The notes under the pieces were generated by a model, which was not told the DNA's origin, searched no databases, and saw only the letters and a list, made by a program, of their open reading frames with translations. DNA of 64,000 bases from Gracilariopsis chorda (lineage: Eukaryota > Rhodophyta > Florideophyceae > Gracilariales > Gracilariaceae): positions 62,001-126,000 of the forward strand of contig NBIV01000149.1 in assembly GCA_003194525.1 (NCBI GenBank). The letters run 5' to 3'. Position numbers and translations under genes: made by a program. Each line of letters opens with the position of its first letter. Within the stretch, counting starts at the first letter, position 1. Shown piece after piece: positions 1 through 9,990 of this stretch.

Positions 1-756
1 GTATATGAACTACGCCCCACAATGGTGGGTATGGACACGTAGGACACGGTTTTGGGCCAATTGGCGGTTGGCCACAGTAGTGGATGTTGCCACGAAATGT
101 GGAGTGTTTTAGTTAATATTATTTATTATTTTCACACCCATTTCTGGGAAGCTAGTACTTAGTGCAACGGCGCACTGCCGTCGCACCAGTAAACCTTCCC
201 CAACAAGGGACCCCAACTTGGGGAATTGGCTCTAGTTGTTGCCGCTTGCGCGCGTGCTCTACTCCTCCTTGGAGGGAAACTCCGTAAACCACGGGACATC
301 TAACCCCCTTGCTCATCTAAAGAAGCCCATCCTTGGGAGTATAATTGTTCCAATCATATTGGTGTTTCGCCCTGTATAGGGAGTCCTGTCCACCGGCATT
401 GCTGTATCTGTTCGTCGCTCTCGCCACTCACTTTGTCCTTCCTTCCTCCTCTTCGCCCTTCCTTTTTTCCCCTTTTTAGGGTAGCACCTCCCGCTATCCG
501 CGGCCCTCGTGTGCGCATCCGCTCACACATCCCCACTTACGTGGAAATATACCTCTACTGAGGACCACACCCCGCTCACGCGGATACCGATTCTTCGCCT
601 TCACCTCCCTGCGCGAGTCGCGACAGGTGTCCCTGGTCTTACAAACCGGCTTCGCCGTGACACCTCTGGGAGGGCTCTACCCAACTGGGTTCACCTCGTG
701 AGAGGAAGATCCCGAACGTCTTTCGGTGTTTTTCCCCTTTGGGGCATTGCACCACA
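1..756 (+). repeat. H-family LTR, truncated at the window edge
   Basis: This is the reverse complement of the LTRs at 33644-34467, 42465-43289, 60531-61354 and 20507-21332. It ends at 756 with TTGCACCACA, the family's terminal CA. The other terminus lies beyond the window. Its sense strand is plus, so it does not belong to the minus-strand Gag-protease next to it. It abuts and truncates that protease, which makes it a solo LTR or the 3' LTR of an element to the left. Near 385-440 it shares a variant block with the 42465-43289 LTR that the other three copies lack. Confidence 0.9.
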
Positions 757-1146
757 TTGATCGAGCACATCCATTCCCATTAAGGCAGGAACGTCGGCTG
801 ATATCACATCAAACAAAACCGGTATGGTGGGTATCCCCGGTGGTGTGTCCAAAGGGATCATCACTCTTCCTAAGGAGTCATATACTGAGTCCGCTAATCT
901 GAACTTGCGATTGGATCGCAGTAGTCGTAACCTTTTCCCAATGCGGTGATATATCCTACGGGCTTCCATGATACCGATAACGGAGCGCGGTGCGCCTATG
1001 TCAACGCAAAAGCCAGGACGGAATCCCTTTTCAGTCCGTTTTGTGGACGAAGAACTGTAGACAGGAGTGAGGTCTACGAATTCCTTCCTGTGCCGGTTAC
1101 GTTCGACGCGTTTGCGCCTGGGGACGGTGCTGCGGTGGGCAGACAC
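757..1146 (-). pseudogene. Retropepsin-like protease, cut off by an LTR (element G)
   Basis: The frame encodes a retroelement aspartic protease, the enzyme that cleaves the Gag-Pol polyprotein. It has VDIGAPRSVIG as the active-site region, with D-I-G where D-T/S-G is usual, and ALMGMDVLD as the C-terminal signature. It follows gag in the -1 frame, starting right at the gag stop codon, as expected for a gag-pol arrangement. The coding sequence breaks off after MDVLDQ exactly where the H-family LTR begins at 756. No reverse transcriptase or integrase follows. The loss may lie beyond the window rather than be a true deletion. Confidence 0.7.
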
Positions 1147-1178
1147 TTTAATTGGATGTCTAGGAGCAAGCGCACCTT

Positions 1179-2944
1179 CTAGGCATCCTGACGAAAATCC
1201 GAACGGTTCTTGAAGCGAACCTGCTTCCTTGGCACGATGTTAACCATAGGAGGTGAAGAAGTTGTGGAAGACAGATGCGTCTGGAATTCCCTTTCGTCCA
1301 TATGGTTGGTCAGATTAATTTCCTCTGAGGTATTCGGTTCATCCAAGTGGTCAGTAGATGTCATCGCGTAGAACGTTTCCGAATCTGTTGTCTCTTGTGG
1401 TTCCGGATCGGATTCAGATGAAGTTTCATCTTCCCTTAAGGCATTAACGACCTCTGAAAGGACGTGGATAGCTGGTGTTCCCTGTTTGAGGGATTGAGCT
1501 ACATTATTCCGAAGGCGGTTGAACCTCGAACCAGTTGGATGGTCCTTGGCGAAGTGTTCTTCGCTTCCACATGTATGGCACTGCATACGCTTGCCATCTT
1601 TCCCGATGGGGTTGCGGCGTTTGTTAGGCGTCCAAAAACGGCCCTTGTAACGGTTGGGAGGTATACCATATTGCTGGTAGAATGTACCGGTAGAGGAGTA
1701 TGAGGCACCACCAGAGACAGTCTTCTTATCTTCCTCTAATTGGATTTGTTCCCTAAGAGCGGTAACAAACCTATTAAAGGTGAACCTAGCGGTAGTCATC
1801 TGCGATATAGGAGTCTCTGCCCAAGATTGGGTAAGAACGGCCTTACGCAGGAACCGTTTCTTGTGCTCATCCGAACCGAATTGTGGGGGAGCCTGAGGAG
1901 TAAGGGCATTGATCTTGTCAACCAATTTGGTCAAACCTGAATCAGAGTCGGTCAGTTCTTTGTCCTTCATCACCTGATCGATGGTGATGCGTTCCAACTC
2001 TGCCTGTGCGGCGAGTTGAAGAGCGTCATTATCATACTCGTTGAGCATGACCTTCACCATTGCCTGAAAAGACATATCCGGTGCGGTGTTCTCGAAGAAC
2101 AAGTCCCGAGCGGGTCCACCAAAGACGTTCACTAAGAGCTTATGGCGCTGTTCTTGCGAAAGCTCGAACTGGTGAGCGCAAACTTCGAAGTTTCTAAGGG
2201 TGTACCGAATGGACTGTTCCTTGGAACCAGTGAACTTCGAATCCTTGAAGTAGATCGCAACAGATGCAGCCTTTTTCGATGTATCTCTAGTGGGATACTG
2301 TGGGGAAACCGAAGCGGTCATGTTTCCTGAGGGTGGAAGAGTACCTTGGTGGATTCCTTTTGCGGTCGGTGCACTTGGAGCAATTCCGTTCTGGTTCCCA
2401 GTGGTCTCGTTTTGGGCAACCGAATGCGGAGAGTGCTGATTCTGCAAGTGGAAAGACGGCAGAGGTTGGAGAGGAGAATTGTATCCAGGTGGTTGGGCGT
2501 AGTAGAGATTTGAGAAACAAATCTTCCTGTAGGCTTCGACCATTTCGAGGTTCTGCGTCTTGTCGTAGCAATATGCGGAGGCAATCTACACAAATTCCAT
2601 AATGGTTCGACTAGCTTGATCAGTAGCAGTGAGAGATTCGAAGACGGTCAGTGGAATCGGGAAAGCGTTGAAAACCCGTGTGGTGTCGTGCAGTAGTATA
2701 ACTGCATATATACCATAACGGTAGGTTTCTCGGCTGAGTATGACGACCGATGCCGGTAGAATTGCTTCAATGTCTGCCTGTACCATTTTTTGGTTGTGCG
2801 TCCCATCAGCTGGGTACAAATTCAACAAGAAATTCGCCAGGTCCGAGACGGAACTTGACACATAGTCACGAGAGTTGAAATTATCCAGACGCTTGAGAAT
2901 GTGTCACGTTGCGCGTTACGCGCGTCGTTAGAACTGCCCGCCAT
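1179..2944 (-). pseudogene. Gag polyprotein of LTR retrotransposon G
   Basis: This is a Gag-like structural protein of about 580 codons. The likely start is the ATG at 2944 (MAGSSNDAR). A 1-nt frameshift near 2900 joins it to the long frame, and an in-frame TAG lies at 2586-2588. The middle is a capsid-like helical region rich in charged residues. Next comes a zinc-knuckle-like motif CHTCGSEEHFAKDH, in which the last cysteine of CX2CX4HX4C is replaced by His. The tail is acidic and Ser/Thr-rich. The protease follows in the -1 frame. I cannot place the element firmly in gypsy or copia without RT. The breaks mark it as inactive. Confidence 0.7.
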
Positions 2945-3300
2945 GAGGTAGTACTACGAAGAAACAAAATCATGATTGAAGATTTCTCCGATGACGGGCC
3001 CTTTGCACTGGCACGGCGGTAGGCGCACTCCTGTAGGTTTAGACTACAATCGGTATGCGGCAACCTGTAGGTCGAAATAGCTACAATAGAGCGATGCGGT
3101 AGAGTAGGATAGACTTAGAAGACCAGAGCTGACAACAGCCTCTGTACGCAGCCGGATACGGACAACCGTATGGTCCTTTACTGCTAATCTTCTACTTGTC
3201 TGTCTTCTTCCTCAAGGGTGGAGACCGAGACGGTGTAGTAGCTAGACTAAATAAAATTACTCTAGCTGGTACTGCAGCTTCCACCCATGTGGGAGCTCAC
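2945..3300 (-). other. Leader or LTR side of element G, no gene
   Basis: This stretch lies 5' of the Gag start on the minus strand, so it should hold the leader and perhaps part of the 5' LTR. I found no second copy in the window to mark an LTR edge. A 6-bp stem (ATACGG/CCGTAT) lies near 3156-3171. No ORF is convincing. Confidence 0.35.
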
Positions 3301-3981
3301 GTGAAAGTACAGCTTACAGCCACACATTCACAGTGAAGGTGCGTGGCGGTTGGGGAGCACGCTCCACGTGGCGAAGCGCTAAAACATACAGTGCTCGAGC
3401 GAGCGCGCGTCACGGCGGCGCAAGGCGCCACAGCTGTGCTCCGTGGCGCGGCCGCCGTTGCTTCACGCGTGTCCACGTGCACGGTTCACTGAAGCTGACA
3501 GTGGCCTCTTTTTTCAATCAAAAATTCGCGCGTCGCACCCAAGGAGGCGCAGATGCGCGCCTTCGCGGGCACGCCTCACGTGGCCGACTGCAATTATTGT
3601 TGACAGTGTCGCTGCTAGTAGATACGAGCGGCGGTGAGGGATAGCGTAGGGAGTCACTGGCGCAGTAGCACTTGTTCAAGTGCAATGATATATATATATA
3701 TATACTTTTGGTTTATTGAGAGGGAATGGGGCTGCTGTTATACGCAAAATTTGGCTGGAGTATACAATTAGGTGAAGCTACACCTGCGTTGCAATGTTCA
3801 TCGCTGCTGATATTATTATCACCTCATTGCCCAACAAAACTTCATCTCAACAGACAGTTGCGCCGCTTTCTCGCGCCGTGCGTCGCGCCCGCACCTCCCC
3901 CCAGTGTGCAAGCGCGTTTCTGCTTCTCGCTTTCGCGTCCCCTCCGCGTCGCCAGCGTGCGAAAATAAACGAAAAAAAAAA
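3301..3981. other. GC-rich intergenic DNA with a (TA)n tract
   Basis: No convincing gene is seen. The first 350 bases are GC- and CpG-rich, like the host island that follows. A pure TA dinucleotide run occupies about 3688-3704. The short plus-strand ORFs here have arbitrary composition and no recognisable motif. The 3' end of the zinc-finger gene lies at the right edge, where its coding strand runs into a T-rich stretch just past the stop. Confidence 0.4.
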
Positions 3982-4177
3982 TTACAAGTGCTGCGATCGA
4001 ACGCCCCACGAAAACGGAGCGTCCGATGGTGCGCGCGACGCGCACGCACGCGTGCCACTTGCCGATGGCGTCCGGCTGCCGTCGGCGCCTTCGCTGCTCG
4101 CGTTGCTATCCGACACAAGCCGCTGGCCCAGTCGCGCCGGCGCGCTCAAGCTGGAAACGCACGCTTGCGCCCGTCGC

Positions 4178-4230
<53 letters not shown>

Positions 4231-5055
4231 CTGCTGTTGCTGTCGCGCGTGCACCTTGACGTGCACGTTGAGATTGGAGCGCTGTCCAAAGCGCTTCAAG
4301 CACACGGAGCACTGCAACGGGCGCTGTTTCAAGTGCACCGTCTGTCGGTGGATGTTCAAAGGGCGTTTGCCTCCAAAACTCTTGCAACACATGTCACATT
4401 TGTACGGCCGCTGCTTGAGGTGCACCGTGTTCATGTGGATGTTCATGTTGTCCTTGCGCCCAAAGCGCTTGAAGCAGAGCGCGCACTCAAACGGCTTGCT
4501 CTTGAGGTGCACCGCCGTCACGTGCCGCTCCAGACTGCCCTTCTGCCCAAAGCTCAGCGCGCAGTGCGCGCAAGAGAACGGACGCGCCTTGTGGTGCGTT
4601 CGCGACACATGACGGTTGTGCGACGAGATGCCGCTGAACGTCTTGCCGCATAGCGCGCACTGCACGCGAGCCGAGCGCGCCGTCGTCGTCGTCGTGGAGG
4701 AGCACCACGAGCTGCGCGTTGCGCTTGACGTGCTTGTGCTGCATGACGGAGTTGTGCCAGTAATAGTGCTTGTTGCTGTTGTTGCTGTTGTTGTTGTTGT
4801 GGTTGTTGTTGGTAACGGTAACGGTAACGGTAATGGCAGTGGTGCGCCGGCGGTGGAGGCACTGCTTGTGGTGCACGTTTCAAACGGCCGCGGAAACGAT
4901 AACGACGCCAGAGCGGGCGCAGAGTGATGTGGCGGACCATCGTGGTACGAGTTCAGCAGCAGCGGCAAAGCCGGCGTGGAAACGGACGCCGACGCGGACG
5001 CCGAAACGTGAGCATCCGATGCAGAGTCATCACAAACAAGGTGACTAATATCCAT
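3982..5055 (-). CDS. C2H2 zinc-finger protein with five fingers and a poly-Q tract
   Basis: This intact 357-residue ORF starts with ATG at 5055. Residues 1-130 are low complexity, with Ser/Ala runs, a Leu-Pro repeat and Thr runs. Five consecutive C2H2 fingers follow at about 133-275. Each begins CX2C, and fingers one to four use HX4H spacing. Linkers such as HLKQRPYKC resemble the TGEKP type, which is typical of sequence-specific DNA binding. A glutamine tract interrupted by one His follows the last finger, and the tail is Ser/Ala/Arg-rich. The likely role is a nuclear transcription regulator, but its targets cannot be read from sequence. It is divergent from the permease gene. The overlapping plus-strand ORFs are shadows of the repeats. 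Confidence 0.85.
4176..4243 (+). repeat. TGT trinucleotide repeat encoding poly-Q
   Basis: Tandem TGT/TTG units on the plus strand encode the glutamine tract of the minus-strand zinc-finger protein. The CAA/CAG mix and single His codon interrupt it slightly. A second, shorter TGT-rich tract at about 4764-4812 encodes a Thr run in the N-terminal part of the same gene. Confidence 0.85.
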
Positions 5056-5062
5056 AACAACG

Positions 5063-5100
5063 AGGGGTGGGGCGGGGGGCGGGGGGCGGGGGGAGGGGGA
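5063..5100 (+). promoter_or_regulatory. G-run tract just upstream of the zinc-finger start
   Basis: Five or more runs of 4-6 G, separated by single C, T or A bases, begin 8 bp upstream of the zinc-finger start codon. The G-rich strand is plus, which is the template for that gene. The pattern meets the usual sequence rule for a G-quadruplex. Folding and any regulatory effect are inferred. Confidence 0.5.
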
Positions 5101-6261
5101 AGAAGAGGAGAGGGGCGTGGCGTGTTGGGCGTTGGCGCTGGGTTAAGAGCAGCGAGCAAACAGGCGGGGCCGGAAGCGCACGGCCACGCGCGCATTGTCA
5201 GAAGCGAGCCTTTTGGCTAAACGGAGAGGGCACACGCGTGTGCGTCACTTTGAGCGGCGCTTTCCACGCCGCTTTATACGCGCGCTGCAACGTTGACGTC
5301 GACTGCATCAGCGCGCGCGCGGTGCGCCCGCTGCGCCGCTGCGCCGCTGCGCCGCACAAACTGCTGCGTGGCAGCAGCGCTTTGTGCGCCGCGCTGAGAA
5401 ACAGCGCCGCGCGCTCCAACGGCTGTATGTTTTTGCTGCTCTCGGCGCTCAACTTTTAATTGCGCGCGTCTCATACTGTAGATACAACTGTACAACGCAG
5501 CGCGCACGCGGCGCGTGCGCGCTGTGCTTTCGTGCCGCCGTTCGCTCAACCTCCGCCACGTTGCGCCCCCGGCCTCGCTGTCACCGCCCCCGACACCCAA
5601 CGCAGCGCGCCTATAGCGCTCGGCCGGCCACGGCTGCTCGTACACAACCGCACCAACCCACCCCCCCACCCCCCCCTCCTCCTCCCCCTTACAATGCCCG
5701 CGCCGCCCTCCCTTCTCCGCGAGAGAAGACTCACCATCGCGCCAGGCGTCCCGCCTCCCCGTCAATCACCCCCCCTCTACCCCCCGCTCCATCCCGTTCA
5801 CTCCCTTCCAGCCCGCTCCTCCGCCACCATCGTCCCCCCGCACCCCCCGCCCCCCGACGCCCACCCCACGCTCCGTTCCGCCCGCGTCGTGTTCGTCGCC
5901 CGCCGCGCCTATCCGCACTGGCTTGCTACAGTGTCGCGCGCTGTGCGCGCTTGCTTGCGCCACTTGTCGTTCGCCGACCAGCCCTGACCATTCGCCCGCC
6001 ATTGTCATAGCCCCCCCCCCTGTGATGCATCGCCCCTCTCGTCCACACACAAACGTGTTTAATTTTTGCATATCCCATTCCGCCTTCCTGCCCTTCCGCG
6101 CCTAACTTTGTAACACTCAGCGCCCGCACTCATTTTTTTAACACCTTTTTAACACCCAAACAAAAAACCACCAAACAGCACACGCCCCCCACTTCTTGCC
6201 TGCTTCCTTCACGCGTCATGCCCTTCAGCATCCACCTCCACCCCCCACCCTTCCGTGCGCT
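5101..6261. promoter_or_regulatory. Divergent intergenic region between the two host genes
   Basis: The region separates the minus-strand zinc-finger gene from the plus-strand permease gene, so it must hold both promoters. From about 5540 to 6260 the plus strand is strongly C-rich, with many C6-C8 runs and CCACC words. Near 5060-5160 the plus strand is G-rich. Relative to each gene's coding strand, both upstream regions are therefore pyrimidine-rich. A T/A-rich patch at about 6130-6175 could be near the permease transcription start. No TATA box is clear. The long ORFs here are Pro/Arg-rich by-products of composition. Confidence 0.5.
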
Positions 6262-7890
6262 ATGCTCACCACTTCAACAACAACCATGCTCACTTCACCT
6301 TGCGCCTTTCTGTCCCCGCAACACCTCCTCATCCGCCCCACCCCCTCTACAACTCTCCGCGCCCGCAATGCCGCCCACCGCCCACTGTTTTGCAAACTCT
6401 CCCGTCCAAACCATGTCCAATCCGCATCCAACCCATCCCCAAAACCCCCACCCCCACCCCAACAACACAGTCAGTCTTCAACGCGAATGTTTTCCAACAT
6501 CGCCCCGACCAAAGACGGCTCCCTACGACGACAACATCCCTCTCAACTCGCCTGCACAGCCCTCGTAGCAGTACGTCTGTCATCTCATCATCACGCCCGC
6601 AATTCGCCCTTCCTTCCCGCACCCCTTCTAACACCAACGCGCCCCAATTAGGGAACCATGATCGGTGCCGGAGTACTTGCATTACCCACCGTCACAGCCC
6701 CCGCAGGTTTCCTGCCCTCCTCCGCAGCGCTGCTAGCCGTATGGCTCTACATGCTCACCACGGGCCTTCTCATCAGCGGTACGTCCACTTTCAACGCCTC
6801 AACCCAACACAACGCAACCGACCACATTCTCTGACAACGCGTCGTCCAAACCAGAGCTCACCATCAACACCGCCTGCTCCCTAGGTCGACCCAACGCCAT
6901 CTCAATCCTGTCGCTCGGAAAACTCACGCTGGGAAATTTTGGCGCCTCCCTCACAGCCGTTTCGTACACCCTGTTACACTACGCCATTCTCACCGCCTAC
7001 ACCTCTCAAGGCGCTGCCCAAGCCGCCACTCTACTCGACCACCTCCTCTCCTCACTACACGCCCCTTCCACCCATCCTCCGCATCGCCCTTGTTCAGCTC
7101 CGTGCTCTTCGCCGCCATCATCGGCACCTCCATGTACACACTCTCTTCACAGCGCGTGCAAACCATCAATAACGTCCTCGTCGCCGCTGTCATAGCTTCT
7201 TTTCTCTCCGTTCTACTCGGCAGCGCTGCCGATTTACACCTCTCCAACCTTCTAGACCGCCACTGGGACATGCTGACACACGGTCCATTGCTTCCCGTCT
7301 TATTCGTCTCCTGCGTCTATCACAACGTCGTCAGCACCGTCACAATGCGTTTAGAAGGCGATCGTTCAAAGATTCGTAACACAATTTTGGCGGGCTCTCT
7401 CATCCCGCTCTTCATGTTCATGGCGTACGACGCCACAATGCTCGCAAGTGCTTCGGCCCTGTCACACGCCCCGTCCAATCAACTCGCCGTGGCAGCCTTT
7501 TCGCTTCTCGCCATCATCACAAGTTTCATAGGCTTTGTAGAAGGCTTGACTGAACTCTGGGCCGACGTGCGACAAACCTGCTTTTCAAGCGGGCTGCTTT
7601 CCAAAGCGAGGTGGGCCGATTTTGTAGCCACCATTGTCCCCCCCTCCGTGTTTGCGGGCTTGTGGCCGGATGTGTTTTTGAATGCCTTGGATGCGGCAGG
7701 AACTTATGGCATTGCTGTCTTGTTTGGTGGATTACCTGCTGCCATGGCTTGGCGTAATCGACGAGAGGAACGGACCAAAGAATTTGAACGAGCTGTTGGA
7801 GGGGGTGACGCCATCCTCGCTCTGGTTGGCATCATTCCGGTCGTTCTCATTGCCCATAAGATTTGGGAAAACGTTCATACAGCTGTATAA
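6262..7890 (+). CDS. Plastid-targeted aromatic amino-acid permease (Trp/Tyr permease family)
   Basis: This is a membrane transporter of the TyrP-like aromatic amino-acid permease family, spliced from exons 6262-6570, 6652-6778 and 6855-7890 (about 490 residues). The first 80 residues look like a chloroplast transit peptide: rich in Ser, Thr, Pro and Arg and poor in acidic residues. The family signature follows across exon 1-2 (ALVAGTMIGAGVLALPTVTA), then TAPAGFLPSS and, after intron 2, LLISELTINTAC. Exon 3 encodes a chain of hydrophobic helices to the stop at 7890. Both introns fit GT-AG rules and keep the conserved protein in frame. One problem remains: exon 3 needs one extra nucleotide between about 7000 and 7090 to join its two halves. 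This may be a sequencing error or a real lesion. The substrate is inferred from the family. Confidence 0.8.
6571..6651 (+). other. Intron 1 of the permease gene (81 nt)
   Basis: The intron starts GTACGT and ends AATTAG, with a good branch-site-like TTCTAAC about 20 nt before the acceptor. It lies between codons (phase 0). Removing it joins ...CTALVA to GTMIGAG..., restoring the conserved first helix. Confidence 0.75.
6779..6854 (+). other. Intron 2 of the permease gene (76 nt)
   Basis: The intron starts GTACGT and ends ACCAG. It is in phase 1. Removing it creates a GAG codon and the family-like LLISELTINTAC. The donor hexamer is the same as in intron 1. Confidence 0.75.
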
Positions 7891-8180
7891 AACCCTTCTC
7901 TCACGCCAACTCACAACCTCCGAGTAACCCTTTCCTGTATCGATTGTCCGTCTTGTTGCAGATCGCTCGACTTTATGGGCCTGCAACGCTTCACTTGAAA
8001 CTCCATATCGGCTTGTCTTACCACTTATCGTCCACTGATCACTTGTCGCTAGATCGTAAGAACATCTACCTGAAACCCGTCCTACGCAGAAAAGAGCTCG
8101 CTTGTAAGGCTGCAAATACAATCAAGAACAACAATCAATCTAGGTTTGCAGGCCTGCCAGAAGTTAGGTGTTATACATCG
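7891..8180. other. Downstream of the permease gene, nothing seen
   Basis: No gene or repeat is recognised between the permease stop and the next minus-strand ORF. No clear AATAAA signal is visible immediately downstream of the stop. Confidence 0.4.
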
Positions 8181-8663
8181 TTACGCATAATTCTCATCAA
8201 GTACTGTGGTACCTTCTATGTCGCAACCACAATTCGTCGGACGTTCATCTGATGCGGTCTGCGAGGAGGCCCAAATTTCGCCATTCGCTATACGGTCTGT
8301 TGATGGAATTGCATACAAGTTACTAACACCTGCCTGTACTATGACATCCACAAACCTTGGATCAAGCCTTGCTGCTTCGGGTATCTCAAATAGCAGTGTC
8401 AGATAGGCCACCCGCTCCTCGGAGTCCTCGTTACCGCGACCGCAACGCATCCGTCCAGGAGAGGAAGAACTGCAGTTTCTCCGATCAACAAAGATTTGAC
8501 GTTTTAGGGACCCGGTTGCTATCAGAGAGCATGCCAATTCCCTACTTGTAGCTTTCATTGTCTTCTTCTTTTCATCCTCATCTAAGGAATGTTTGAATAG
8601 GCGTTCCAACAGTGTAGATATTGTGCCATGAAGGCGCAAACGCGGTAGAAAAGTGCCATGCAT
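8181..8663 (-). CDS. Hypothetical protein, about 160 residues
   Basis: This is an open frame from the ATG at 8663 to the stop at 8181. A slightly longer version would need a non-ATG start. The product has a basic N-terminal third and then a better-balanced segment containing VAYLTLLFEIPEAARL and FVDVIVQAGVSNLYAI, which looks like real helical protein. I recognise no domain. It sits alone between the host island and transposon debris, so it may be a small host gene or a fragment of a mobile element. Confidence 0.35.
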   Translation of the reverse strand: MHGTFLPRLRLHGTISTLLERLFKHSLDEDEKKKTMKATSRELACSLIATGSLKRQIFVDRRNCSSSSPGRMRCGRGNEDSEERVAYLTLLFEIPEAARLDPRFVDVIVQAGVSNLYAIPSTDRIANGEIWASSQTASDERPTNCGCDIEGTTVLDENYA

Positions 8664-8699
8664 GGTCAATGCCGGCAGAGACAAAAAGCGGCGGGCGGC

Positions 8700-9584
8700 A
8701 CCAAACTCCTTAGACTAGTGACTTGTATCTGGCTGGAAGGTTATGGATCTAATGTGGCTGGTGAACAATCAGCACGATAACTACAATAGATACCTTGAGT
8801 CCACTAAGAATGAGAAACACCAAGCAGGGTGATTCCTTGACGACCACGAATGTAGCTACGACTACCTACCAGTAATTGAAACTTATGGCTATAAAAGCCT
8901 TAAGACAGGATGCAGCGAGTATAAGTAAAAGTGTAAAGCATCAACAACCCACCAATAGCCTACCCTACCTATCTCTTTGCATACCACAACGTAGTTGTTC
9001 TAATAAGGAATAGTTTCCTCTTAAAAAGGAGTCCACAAGGGCGGAAGCTTCAAGCGCATGACTGCCAATGTGCCAAACTACATTCAAAAGCATTTCCAAG
9101 GTGACACCACCTTCCGATACCCATGAATTACCCTTCGCTGGCAAAAAGTCTCAGCCTACTAACTTGTGTCTACAAGATAGGACTAATTCCATCAGCCACG
9201 TTTTCGATACTATGTAACTCTTCCTTTCGTCAAACATGCCGTACAAGTTGGTGTGAGCGGAAAAAGCAGTATGAATTATCTCTAAGACTGGTCCTTTAAG
9301 CTCCACGTAGAGCTCCCTGTGGGTTTCTTACTCGTTCTGGCTAAGGAGTTGGTCACTTAGGTGCATAACTACTCCATCTCTTTCGGTAATACGATTCAAA
9401 GCCGTAGCAAGCCAACAGTTCAGGTCGCTCAACTCGTAGTACTTGTGGTTTGTGCCATAAATCGCAACCATAGCTCCGATCCATTAGAAAAAAGAAGTTG
9501 GCATAACATGGACATTCCAACCACTTCTACTCAAAAATTCATGATGACACACTGGCAATGCCTTTCCCTAAGCAAAGAAGCGAG
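8700..9584. other. Intergenic stretch, nothing recognised
   Basis: Composition is mixed and moderately AT-rich. I see no ORF with a motif, no long repeat and no RNA gene. The small ORF at 9361-9657 runs into the GC-rich patch that follows and has no recognisable content. Confidence 0.35.
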
Positions 9585-9990
9585 GACCCGGGAGGTCGTT
9601 AAACTCGTCCAGGCGATCGGCGGACTGATCGCCTCAACGGACCCGGGATGTCCGTAAAATCGCCCCAGCAGTCGGCGCACCGACAGCCCGAAGACCTGGG
9701 CGGTAGCGTCGGAAAAAGACCCCCGCTTATCTGTGCGAAACAAAAGGGACGAGGCACGTGCAACCCTGCGGATCTTACCAACCTTTCCCTAACTTTTCCC
9801 AGGAGGATCATGGAGGTTCCCACGGAAACTCTGGCGAGACCGCAGTGGGTCTCCAACGGAGACCAGGGTTTGAGGAAGCGGCAACACCGCCTGTACAAGG
9901 ATCTGAATGGTTTTACAGGGTTTTTCTGGACTTACGCTGAGAGCTACAGCACACACGGGCCCCAACCCGATCTTACCGCCCTTTATCGCC
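9585..9990. repeat. GC-rich, hairpin-dense fragment resembling family H in style
   Basis: An island of about 400 bp with perfect short stems. AGGCGATC/GATCGCCT is at 9611-9634 (8-nt loop). GTCGG/CCGAC is at 9671-9684. GGTCTCC/GGAGACC is at 9848-9864. GCGG/CCGC lies just downstream. The style matches H elements (33644-43289), but I cannot align it to them by eye. Short ORFs on both strands carry no recognised domain. It may be a fragment of a related element. Confidence 0.4.

Noticed and set aside
3904-4653. Long plus-strand ORFs opposite the zinc-finger gene
   Set aside because: They are created by the TGT repeat and Cys/His codon bias of the real minus-strand gene. Leu- and Val-runs mirror the poly-Q tract.
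5384-6010. Pro/Arg-rich ORF of 208 codons in the divergent intergenic region
   Set aside because: Composition follows the C-rich tracts. Overlapping ORFs of the same kind occur in other frames, and no domain is present.
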